The notes below the pieces were generated by a model. It did no database searches. It saw only the letters and a list, made by a program, of their open reading frames with translations, and was not told the origin of the DNA. Below are positions 1-5,174 of a stretch of DNA of 5,895 bases, one piece after another. Position numbers and translations under genes: made by a program. The first letter of the stretch is position 1; each line of letters starts with the position of its first letter. Source of the stretch: an uncultured Oscillibacter sp. (GTDB lineage: Bacteria; Bacillota; Clostridia; Oscillospirales; Oscillospiraceae); assembly GCA_900551885.1 (NCBI GenBank), contig URXS01000118.1:1-5895 (forward strand), given 5' to 3'.

Positions 1-1
1 G

Positions 2-1117
2 CTGGTGGCCCGTGAGCTGGCTTACCGCGCCTGCGGTGCCACTGACGCCCCCGTTTCGCAGGGAACACCCCTGTGGAGCGTCTTCTCCCAGTGGCAGAAC
101 GCTGTGAATGAAAATCGCTTTACACCAACTGCAATCAAACGAAACGGAGCGCTTTCTGACTTCACCTATGGCCCCATCCTCCAGTACGGTGTCTACGCCC
201 AGTCGGAGCCCTGCGACAGCTTCTCCCACCTGCTGGATGGCTTCTATGAAAAGCGGGAGCAGGCGGAGCGGGTGAAGCAGAAGGGGCAGGATCTCCTAAA
301 GACTGCCACCACTGCCAGGGACCGCGTCCGCCGTAAGATCGCCGCCCAGGAGAAGGAGCTGGCCGCCTGTCTGGACAGGGATCACCTGCGGATCTGCGGC
401 GAGCTGATCACCGCCAACCTCTACCGGATGGAGCGGGGACAGCGTGTGCTGGAGACGGAGAATTATTACGACCCCGAGGGCGGCATGGTCAAGGTCCCTC
501 TGGACCCGCTGCTGACGCCCCAGCAAAATGCCGCCAAATACTATAAGCGCTACAACAAGGCCAAGACCGCCGAGAAGTATCTGCGGGAGCAGATGTCCAT
601 TGCCCGGCGGGACCTGGAGTATCTGGAGAGTGTGCTGGAGGAGCTGGAGCGGGCGGAGACCGACCAGGACTTCTCCGACATCCGGGAGGAGCTGCGTCAG
701 GCGGGTTTCCTGCGCAAGCAGGGAAAGAAGCAGGTCAGCCGCCCTGCCAGGCCCCTGGAATTCCGCACCTCGGGGGGGTTGCGGGTCCTGGTGGGCCGCA
801 GCAACCGGCAAAACGACCGCCTGACCCACGACGCCGACCGCCGGGACCTGTGGCTCCACACCCAGAAGATCCACGGTGCCCACGTGATCCTCTGCACCGG
901 CGGACGGGAGGTAGACGCGGCCTCTCTGGAGGAGGCCGCGGGGCTTGCCGCCTGGTACTCCCAGGCAAAAAGCAGCGCCAACGTCCCCGTGGACTGCACG
1001 GCGGTGAAGAACGTGAAAAAACCTGCCGGGTCCCGTCCCGGCATGGTGACCTATACCAATTTCCGCACCCTGTATGTGACTCCGGAGGAGGACCTGGTGC
1101 GCCGCCTGCGGACGTGA
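2..1117 (+). CDS. rqcH: RqcH / NFACT-family ribosome quality control protein (5' truncated by the window edge)
   Basis: C-terminal part of an Rqc2/RqcH (NFACT, older name FbpA/fibronectin-binding-like) protein. Family members bind stalled 50S subunits carrying peptidyl-tRNA and direct C-terminal alanine tailing of the nascent chain for degradation. The reading frame is open to the window edge; the GTG at position 5 is almost certainly an internal Val. Counting from that codon, residues 1-75 are the end of the NFACT-N domain (ARELAYRA). Residues about 80-245 are charged and helical, with a coiled-coil look, and include the conserved block GELITANLY, NYYDPEGG, VPLDPLLTPQQNAAKYY. Residues about 250-370 are the NFACT-R domain (DUF814), with NRQND, DLWLHTQKIHGAHVIL, KNVKKPAGSRPGMVTYTN and TLYVTPEE. 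Full-length proteins are about 570-590 aa, so roughly the last two thirds is visible. The catalytically important N-terminal Asp-Arg pair lies upstream, outside the window. The C-terminus looks intact. A hairpin follows 28 bases after the stop. Confidence 0.93.
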   Translation: MVARELAYRACGATDAPVSQGTPLWSVFSQWQNAVNENRFTPTAIKRNGALSDFTYGPILQYGVYAQSEPCDSFSHLLDGFYEKREQAERVKQKGQDLLKTATTARDRVRRKIAAQEKELAACLDRDHLRICGELITANLYRMERGQRVLETENYYDPEGGMVKVPLDPLLTPQQNAAKYYKRYNKAKTAEKYLREQMSIARRDLEYLESVLEELERAETDQDFSDIREELRQAGFLRKQGKKQVSRPARPLEFRTSGGLRVLVGRSNRQNDRLTHDADRRDLWLHTQKIHGAHVILCTGGREVDAASLEEAAGLAAWYSQAKSSANVPVDCTAVKNVKKPAGSRPGMVTYTNFRTLYVTPEEDLVRRLRT

Positions 1118-1144
1118 GGACGATCATAAATACCTGATTGAGGA

Positions 1145-1176
1145 AGAGCCGGACCGCCTTCGGGCGGCCCGGCTCT
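1145..1176 (+). terminator. Hairpin terminator after rqcH
   Basis: The left arm is AGAGCCGG-A-CCGCC and the right arm is GGCGG-C-CCGGCTCT, around a TTCG tetraloop (1159-1162). This gives 13 base pairs with one A/C mismatch. The hairpin is very stable, but the following tract is only CTGTGTTC, so the U-run is poor and termination may be incomplete. It lies 28 bases past the rqcH stop codon and before the AT-rich promoter region of the antiporter gene. Confidence 0.75.
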
Positions 1177-1239
1177 CTGTGTTCAATGAGACAGACGCTG
1201 CACCACAATTCCTATAAAATTAATATATACATTCTATAT

Positions 1240-1294
1240 AAAATGACAGTAAAATTTGAGAAAATCAAGTGACTGATTGTAAAATAGCATAAAA
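1240..1294. other. Phased A-tracts (probable intrinsically curved DNA)
   Basis: Four-base A runs begin at 1240, 1251, 1261, 1281 and 1291, close to one helical turn apart with the turn near 1271 missing. The run at 1251 continues into TTT (A4T3, a strongly bending form). This sits in a markedly AT-rich stretch (about 1205-1300) flanked by GC-rich genes and overlaps the best promoter candidate for the antiporter. Phased A-tracts are known to curve DNA and often act as UP-like or nucleoid-protein sites. The function here is inferred. Confidence 0.45.
1256..1285 (+). promoter_or_regulatory. Sigma-70-like promoter upstream of the antiporter leader
   Basis: The -35 box is TTGAGA (1256-1261) and the -10 box is TAAAAT (1280-1285), each 5 of 6 to consensus, with an 18-bp spacer. 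Transcription would start near 1292 and give a leader of about 120 nt that includes the upstream ORF at 1350-1397. A second, poorer candidate is TTGCAA (1324-1329) with TAAAAT (1346-1351) at 16 bp. That one overlaps the upstream ORF's start codon and would give a leader lacking it. Confidence 0.5.
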
Positions 1295-1349
1295 CTGTGG
1301 ATGCCATTTAGGCAAATTGACCCTTGCAAAATCTTTGGAAAGGTTTAAA

Positions 1350-1397
1350 ATGAAGGCTCATGTAAGAGAGAGTAAACGATTACGAGTCCGGTTGTGA
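1350..1397 (+). CDS. Putative 15-codon leader peptide upstream of the antiporter gene
   Basis: The ATG at 1350 is preceded by the Shine-Dalgarno-like run GGAAAGG (1337-1343), six bases away, which is near-ideal spacing. The frame encodes MKAHVRESKRLRVRL and stops at TGA (1395-1397). The peptide is strongly basic (Arg at 6, 10, 12 and 14; Lys at 2 and 9) and contains an Arg-Leu-Arg motif. The stop codon lies in the loop of the 1387-1402 hairpin, whose right arm contains part of the antiporter's ribosome binding site. Only 13 bases separate the stop from the antiporter GTG. This is the classic geometry of a translational attenuation or coupling leader. The ORF is short and no homology was checked, so chance remains possible. 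Confidence 0.5.
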   Translation: MKAHVRESKRLRVRL

Positions 1398-1402
1398 CCG
1401 GA
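1387..1402 (+). promoter_or_regulatory. Hairpin covering the antiporter ribosome binding site
   Basis: The sequence is TCCGGT-TGTG-ACCGGA, a perfect 6-bp stem with a 4-nt loop. The right arm (1397-1402) includes the GGA of the GGAAG Shine-Dalgarno (1400-1404) that precedes the GTG at 1411. The loop and first base of the right arm contain the stop codon of the upstream ORF. A ribosome finishing that ORF would melt the stem and free the Shine-Dalgarno. The pairing is read directly from the sequence; the regulatory role is inferred. Confidence 0.5.
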
Positions 1403-1410
1403 AGAAAGAA

Positions 1411-2724
1411 GTGAGTACCATGTCTTATCATTATTTGCTGGACCTGGCGCTGATTCTGGCCAGTACCAAGGTGCTGGGGATTGTCACCCGGAAATTCCAG
1501 ATGCCCCAGGTGGTGGGCGCGCTGCTGGCCGGATTGATCCTGGGTCCTGCCATGTTGGATGTTCTGACAGAGACGGAGTTCCTGACCCAGCTCAGTGAGC
1601 TGGGTGTCATTGTGCTGATGTTCTCCGCCGGTATGGGTACCGATATTCAGGAGCTGAAGCACAGCGGCGGCTCCGGGTTCCTGGTGGCGCTGTTGGGCGT
1701 GTTGGTGCCGTTGGTAATGGGCACTGGCCTTGCCTGGGTGGCCGGCCGCACGGGGCTGGTACCGGACAACGGTTTTCTGGAGGATGTGTTCGTCGGCACC
1801 ATTTTGACCGCCACCTCCGTCAGCATCACCGTGGAGACCCTGAAGGAGTTAGGCAAGCTGGACACCAAGGTGGGCAACACCATTCTGGCGGCGGCCCTGA
1901 TCGACGATGTACTGGGCCTGATCGCCCTGACGCTGGTCAGCAGTGTGGCCGGCGGCGGGGAGAGTATTTTGCTGGTACTGGGGAAGATCGTGCTGTTCTT
2001 CCTGTTCTCCGGCGTCGTGGGTTACGGTGCCAACCGTCTCTTCCGCTGGATGATGGATCTGGAGCACCAGCGGAACCTGCGGCGGTACCCGGTGCTGGCC
2101 TTTGTGCTGTGCCTGCTGATGGCCTACTGCGCCGAGGCATTCTTCGGCGTGGCGGACATCACCGGTGCCTACATCGCGGGCCTGGTGATCTCCTGCACGC
2201 CCAAGGCCGACTATATCCAGTCCAAATATGAACCCCTCAGCTATCTGCTGCTGACGCCGGTATTTTTCGCCTGTATCGGTATCAACGCCCAGGTGGATGG
2301 TATGGACGGAGCCATGGTGGTGTTCTCCATTGCGCTGCTGGTGGTGTCCGTGATCTCCAAGCTGGTGGGTTGCGGCCTGGGTGCCCGGCTCTGCCACTTC
2401 ACCGGACGGGAGAGCGTCCAGGTGGGTGTGGGCATGGTCTGCCGAGGCGAGGTGGCTCTGATCGTGGCCAACCGGGGACTGTCCCTGGGTGTGCTGTCGC
2501 CGGTGATGATGACGCCGGTCATTATTACGGTCATTGGTGGTACTATCCTGACACCGGTGCTATTGAAGCTGGTATTCCGCAATGAGACTGAGACGTCTGC
2601 ACAGCAGACCCGTCTGGTGGATCACTACGACAAGATGAACCAGTTGGATATCGTGTCTGAGGAATTGCTGGACAAGGACCGGGCCCTTATGGACCAGGGA
2701 CAGGCGCGCCAGGAGAAGAAGTGA
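1411..2724 (+). CDS. CPA2-family cation/proton antiporter (Na_H_Exchanger domain)
   Basis: A polytopic inner-membrane antiporter of the monovalent cation:proton antiporter-2 type (KefB/NapA-like core). It is expected to exchange Na+ or K+ for H+ in pH and cation homeostasis. About 13 hydrophobic helices fill residues 6-388. Family landmarks are PQVVGALLAGLILGP (32-46), TATSVSITVETLKELGKL (133-150), the Asp165-Asp166 ion-binding pair in AALIDDVLGL, and GMVCRGEVALIVANRG (341-356). The C-terminal tail (about 390-437) is short, charged and hydrophilic, and there is no RCK/TrkA-N domain, so this is the short, channel-domain-only form. The start is uncertain. GTG at 1411 has GGAAG six bases upstream, while the in-frame ATG at 1420 gives a 434-aa protein beginning MSYHYLLD, which looks as natural. 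It is probably monocistronic and ends at the 2733-2764 terminator. Ion specificity cannot be read from the sequence. Confidence 0.92.
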   Translation: MSTMSYHYLLDLALILASTKVLGIVTRKFQMPQVVGALLAGLILGPAMLDVLTETEFLTQLSELGVIVLMFSAGMGTDIQELKHSGGSGFLVALLGVLVPLVMGTGLAWVAGRTGLVPDNGFLEDVFVGTILTATSVSITVETLKELGKLDTKVGNTILAAALIDDVLGLIALTLVSSVAGGGESILLVLGKIVLFFLFSGVVGYGANRLFRWMMDLEHQRNLRRYPVLAFVLCLLMAYCAEAFFGVADITGAYIAGLVISCTPKADYIQSKYEPLSYLLLTPVFFACIGINAQVDGMDGAMVVFSIALLVVSVISKLVGCGLGARLCHFTGRESVQVGVGMVCRGEVALIVANRGLSLGVLSPVMMTPVIITVIGGTILTPVLLKLVFRNETETSAQQTRLVDHYDKMNQLDIVSEELLDKDRALMDQGQARQEKK

Positions 2725-2732
2725 AGGCAAAG

Positions 2733-2764
2733 AAAAAAGAGGGGCCGAGGGCCCCTCTTTTTTT
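2733..2764. terminator. Bidirectional rho-independent terminator
   Basis: The stem AGAGGGGCC / GGCCCCTCT has a GAG loop (2747-2749). It is flanked by a run of A on the left and seven T on the right (2758-2764), which also pair and extend the stem. Reading either strand gives a GC-rich hairpin followed by a T-run. It can therefore end the antiporter transcript on the plus strand and the DUF378 transcript arriving on the minus strand, as expected between convergent genes. Confidence 0.9.
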
Positions 2765-2786
2765 ATGCCGGTGTACTGACCTGACC

Positions 2787-3005
2787 TCAGGCAGTATGGG
2801 CGTGTCCTGTCTCCTCGCCGCCGCGGAACAGCAGCGTGATGCACCACAGGCCCGCCAGCCCCACCAGGGCGTAGATCACCCGGGAGAGGACCGCCAGTTG
2901 GCCGCCGCAGAGGAAGGCCACCGTGTCGAAGCCGAACAGACCGATACCGCCCCAGTTCAGGGCGCCGATGATAGCCAGAGTCAGCGCGATCTTGTCGATC
3001 ACCAT
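2787..3005 (-). CDS. DUF378 small membrane protein (72 aa)
   Basis: A small two-helix membrane protein of the DUF378 family, whose function is unknown. Hallmarks are an N-terminal DKIAL, the GALNWGGIGLFGFD block (residues 14-27) in and after the first helix (about 5-26), and SRVIYALVGLAGLW (41-54) in the second helix (about 43-60). The tail after residue 61 is short and polar with two His (GGEETGHAHTA). The length is normal for the family. The ATG (complement of 3003-3005) has GGAGG eight bases upstream (complement of 3014-3018). It is transcribed towards the antiporter gene and shares its terminator. It is divergent from thrH, with a 221-bp gap holding the thrH promoter. I found no convincing promoter of its own in that gap. 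Confidence 0.88.
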   Translation of the reverse strand: MVIDKIALTLAIIGALNWGGIGLFGFDTVAFLCGGQLAVLSRVIYALVGLAGLWCITLLFRGGEETGHAHTA

Positions 3006-3096
3006 GCGTTAAACCTCCAATCTTGCCTTTCGGTAAGGATTTGCCCATAGTGTGCCCCGGTGGAAATGAGAGTATGCGGCCATAAGGCAGGCGGCA

Positions 3097-3110
3097 AAAT
3101 TTATAAATTT
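3097..3110. repeat. 14-bp perfect AT palindrome upstream of the thrH promoter
   Basis: AAATTTATAAATTT reads identically on both strands and ends two bases before the thrH -35 box at 3113. It could be a protein operator or simply an A/T-rich UP element that contacts RNA polymerase. It also lies between divergent genes, so it could serve both. Palindromes made only of A and T arise easily by chance, so the role is uncertain. Confidence 0.4.
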
Positions 3111-3112
3111 CA

Positions 3113-3142
3113 TTGAAAAGCCGGTGGGGGATATTGTATAAT
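3113..3142 (+). promoter_or_regulatory. Sigma-70 promoter of the thrH-DUF1015 unit
   Basis: The -35 box is TTGAAA (3113-3118, 5 of 6) and the -10 box is TATAAT (3137-3142, perfect), with an 18-bp spacer and an A/T-rich stretch upstream. The predicted start is near 3149, which gives a leader of about 78 nt before the thrH ATG. Confidence 0.75.
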
Positions 3143-3149
3143 CAGCGTA

Positions 3150-3198
3150 GCGGCGTGCCTCGTCTGACTGATACAGACCGTCCCATCAGAGGCCCCGC
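3150..3198 (+). promoter_or_regulatory. Predicted structured 5' leader of thrH
   Basis: Nested pairings begin at the predicted transcript 5' end. GCGG (3150-3153) pairs with CCGC (3195-3198), GCCTC (3157-3161) with GAGGC (3189-3193), and GTCTG (3162-3166) with CAGAC (3174-3178) around a 7-nt loop. A 10-nt bulge (3179-3188) lies on the 3' side. A second CAGAC copy at 3205-3209 could compete for GTCTG. The ribosome binding site AGGAG (3217-3221) lies outside the stem. I recognise no known riboswitch class; it may be a stabilising 5' stem or a ligand-binding element. Confidence 0.4.
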
Positions 3199-3226
3199 AA
3201 ATCCCAGACACATAAAAGGAGAAGCC

Positions 3227-3826
3227 ATGAATATTGTATGCTTGGACATGGAAGGCGTCCTGGTGCCCGAGATCTGGATCGCCTTCGCCGAGGCCAGCGG
3301 CATCCCGGAGCTGCGCCGTACCACCCGGGACGAGCCGGACTACGACAAACTGATGCGCTGGCGCCTGGGCATTCTGAAGGAGCATGGCCTGGGCCTGAAG
3401 GAAATCCAGGCCACCATCGCCAAGATCGACCCGCTGCCCGGTGCCAAGGAATTTCTGGACGAGCTGCGCTCTGTCACCCAGGTCATCATCCTCAGTGATA
3501 CCTTTGAGGAGTTCGCGAAGCCCTTGATGAAAAAACTGGGCTGGCCCACGATTTTCTGCAATTCCCTGGAGGTGGCACCCGACGGAGAGATTACCGGCTT
3601 CAAAATGCGCTGCCAGCAGTCCAAGCTGACCACGGTGAAGGCCCTGCAATCCATCGGCTATGAGACCATCGCCGCCGGCGACAGCTATAACGATCTGGGC
3701 ATGATCCAGGCCAGCAAGGCCGGATTCCTGTTCAAGAGCACTGAGAAGATCAAGGCCGATCACCCGGAACTGCCCGCCTACGAGGAGTTTGATGAGTTCC
3801 TGGCCGCCATCAAGGCCGCGCTGTAA
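3227..3826 (+). CDS. thrH: ThrH: phosphoserine phosphatase / phosphoserine:homoserine phosphotransferase
   Basis: A 199-aa soluble HAD-superfamily enzyme that closely resembles Pseudomonas ThrH, which removes phosphate from L-phosphoserine and can pass it to homoserine. Motif I is D7-M-E9-G-V, in the block CLDMEGVLVPEIWIAFAE. D7 is the nucleophile, and Glu in place of the usual second Asp is a ThrH hallmark. Motif II is VIILSDTFEEF, with Ser90. The motif III lysine is probably K133. Motif IV is AAGDSYND (149-156), with D152 and D156 for Mg2+. Residues about 15-80 form the small helical cap. The length is normal for the family (about 200 aa). ATG 3227 is chosen because AGGAG sits five bases upstream; the frame is open further 5' but without a ribosome binding site. 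The gene is first in a two-gene unit with the DUF1015 gene, 44 bp apart. It probably completes serine synthesis from 3-phosphoserine. Confidence 0.92.
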   Translation: MNIVCLDMEGVLVPEIWIAFAEASGIPELRRTTRDEPDYDKLMRWRLGILKEHGLGLKEIQATIAKIDPLPGAKEFLDELRSVTQVIILSDTFEEFAKPLMKKLGWPTIFCNSLEVAPDGEITGFKMRCQQSKLTTVKALQSIGYETIAAGDSYNDLGMIQASKAGFLFKSTEKIKADHPELPAYEEFDEFLAAIKAAL

Positions 3827-3831
3827 TCACG

Positions 3832-3849
3832 AAAACGTTTTTTAAAAAA
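3832..3849. repeat. Overlapping AT palindromes in the thrH-DUF1015 gap
   Basis: AAAACGTTTT (3832-3841) overlaps TTTTTTAAAAAA (3838-3849) in the 44-bp gap. Both are perfect dyads. There is no GC-rich stem ahead of the T-run, so this is not a convincing terminator. The two genes are probably co-transcribed. Confidence 0.3.
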
Positions 3850-3870
3850 TAACAGAAAGGGAGATGCCGC

Positions 3871-5151
3871 ATGAATCCAACCTTTGAGAAGCTGGGCTTC
3901 TATCCCGCCGACATTTTGCTGCCCAAGGAGGCCGACATGACGAAGTGGGCCGTGGTGGCCTGCGACCAGTTCACCTCCCAGCCGGAGTACTGGGAGGCGG
4001 TGGAGAAGACGGTGGGGGATGCCCCCTCCACCCTGCGGCTGATCCTGCCGGAGGCCAAGCTGAACGGCCCCGATGTGGACGGCGATATTGCCGCCATCAA
4101 CGCTGCCATGCAGGACTACCTGGACAAGGGCGTGTTCAAGACCTTGCCGGAGTCCCTGATCTACATCGAGCGCACCCAGTCCGACGGCAAGGTCCGCCAC
4201 GGCCTGATCGGCATGGTGGACCTGGACCAGTATGACTTCACCCCCGGCTCCGGTGCCCTGATTCGGGCTACCGAGGGCACCGTCCTCTCCCGCATCCCGC
4301 CCCGGGTGAAGGTGCGTCAGGACGCCCCCATCGAGCTGCCTCATGTGATGCTGCTGATCGATGACCCGGACCGCACCGTGGTAGAGCCCCTGACTGCTGC
4401 CAGCGGTCAGATGGAGGCCCTGTACGACTTCGACCTCCAGCAGGGCGGTGGCCACCTGAAGGGCTGGAAGCTGACAGACACCCAGGTGGACGCTGTGGCG
4501 GCCGCCCTGGAGGGCCTGACCGCCGACAGTGAGATGCAGAAGAAGTACGGCATGAGCGGCGTTGCTCCGCTGCTGTTCGCCGTGGGCGACGGCAATCACT
4601 CTCTGGCCACCGCCAAGCAGTGCTACGAGAATCTGAAGAAGGTCACTCCGGAGAGCGAGTGGGCCAGTCTGCCCGCCCGGTATGCTCTGGTGGAGGTGGT
4701 CAACAACCACGACGACGCATTGCAGTTCGAACCCATCCACCGGGTGCTCTTCAACGTGGACCGGGAGGCATTCCTGGCCGCCTTCCGGGCTGCTTATCCC
4801 AACGCCTATGAGGGCAAGGGCGAGGGCCACGTCATCGAGGTGGTCTGGGAGGGCCACGACGGCTTCCTCACTGTGCCGGACCCCAAGGTCCAGTTGGCGG
4901 TGGGTACCCTCCAGGCGGTGATCGACGACTACCTGAAGGCCCACGGTGGCGAGGTGGACTATATCCACGGAGATGAAGTGACCAAAGAGCTGGGCTCCAA
5001 GCCCGGTAACATGGGCTTTTTGCTGCCGGCCATGGGCAAGGAGCAGTTGTTCAAGACCGTCATGGCCGACGGTGTGCTGCCCCGCAAGACCTTCTCCATG
5101 GGCCACGCCCAGGACAAGCGCTACTATGTGGAGGCCCGGCGGATCAAGTGA
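3871..5151 (+). CDS. DUF1015 family protein (HTH-free, uncharacterised; possible role in serine metabolism)
   Basis: A 426-aa soluble protein of the DUF1015 family, with no signal peptide or membrane helix. The family's biochemical role is not established to my knowledge. Recognisable blocks are KWAVVACDQFTSQPEYWE (25-42), LIRATEGTVLSRIPPRVKVR (130-149), IELPHVMLLIDDP (154-166), FAVGDGNHSLATAKQ (236-250), LVEVVNNHDDALQFEPIHRV (273-292), and a C-terminal LPRKTFSMGHAQDKRYYVEARRI (403-425). The DGNHS segment matches the position where other DUF1015 members have DGHHR, the likely active or nucleotide-binding site. I see a resemblance to the DG-H-H-R loops of ParB/SerK-type folds, but this is inference. 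The length is normal. The ATG has AAGGGAG (3857-3863) seven bases upstream. It follows thrH in the same transcription unit and ends at a strong terminator. Pairing with a phosphoserine phosphatase supports a serine- or phosphoserine-linked job. Confidence 0.85.
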   Translation: MNPTFEKLGFYPADILLPKEADMTKWAVVACDQFTSQPEYWEAVEKTVGDAPSTLRLILPEAKLNGPDVDGDIAAINAAMQDYLDKGVFKTLPESLIYIERTQSDGKVRHGLIGMVDLDQYDFTPGSGALIRATEGTVLSRIPPRVKVRQDAPIELPHVMLLIDDPDRTVVEPLTAASGQMEALYDFDLQQGGGHLKGWKLTDTQVDAVAAALEGLTADSEMQKKYGMSGVAPLLFAVGDGNHSLATAKQCYENLKKVTPESEWASLPARYALVEVVNNHDDALQFEPIHRVLFNVDREAFLAAFRAAYPNAYEGKGEGHVIEVVWEGHDGFLTVPDPKVQLAVGTLQAVIDDYLKAHGGEVDYIHGDEVTKELGSKPGNMGFLLPAMGKEQLFKTVMADGVLPRKTFSMGHAQDKRYYVEARRIK

Positions 5152-5174
5152 TCCCCGGCAAAGAAAGAAATCAT

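Noticed and set aside
296..1208. Several overlapping minus-strand and out-of-frame plus-strand open frames across rqcH
   Set aside because: All are shadows of the rqcH coding frame in GC-rich DNA, with no recognisable motifs. The rqcH frame has unmistakable NFACT-R signatures.
2721..3050. Plus-strand open frame overlapping the DUF378 gene
   Set aside because: It runs through the bidirectional terminator and is antisense to a gene with clear DUF378 motifs and a GGAGG ribosome binding site.
3006..3112. Promoter for the DUF378 gene on the minus strand
   Set aside because: I looked for -35/-10 pairs reading leftwards. Only weak combinations were found (for example TTTTGC with CATACT at 17 bp), so no promoter is called.
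3113..3226. N-terminal extension of ThrH (open frame from TTG 3113 or GTG 3155)
   Set aside because: It overlaps the promoter -35/-10 boxes and the predicted leader structure, and neither start has a ribosome binding site. ThrH proteins begin at the residues matching ATG 3227, which has AGGAG five bases upstream.
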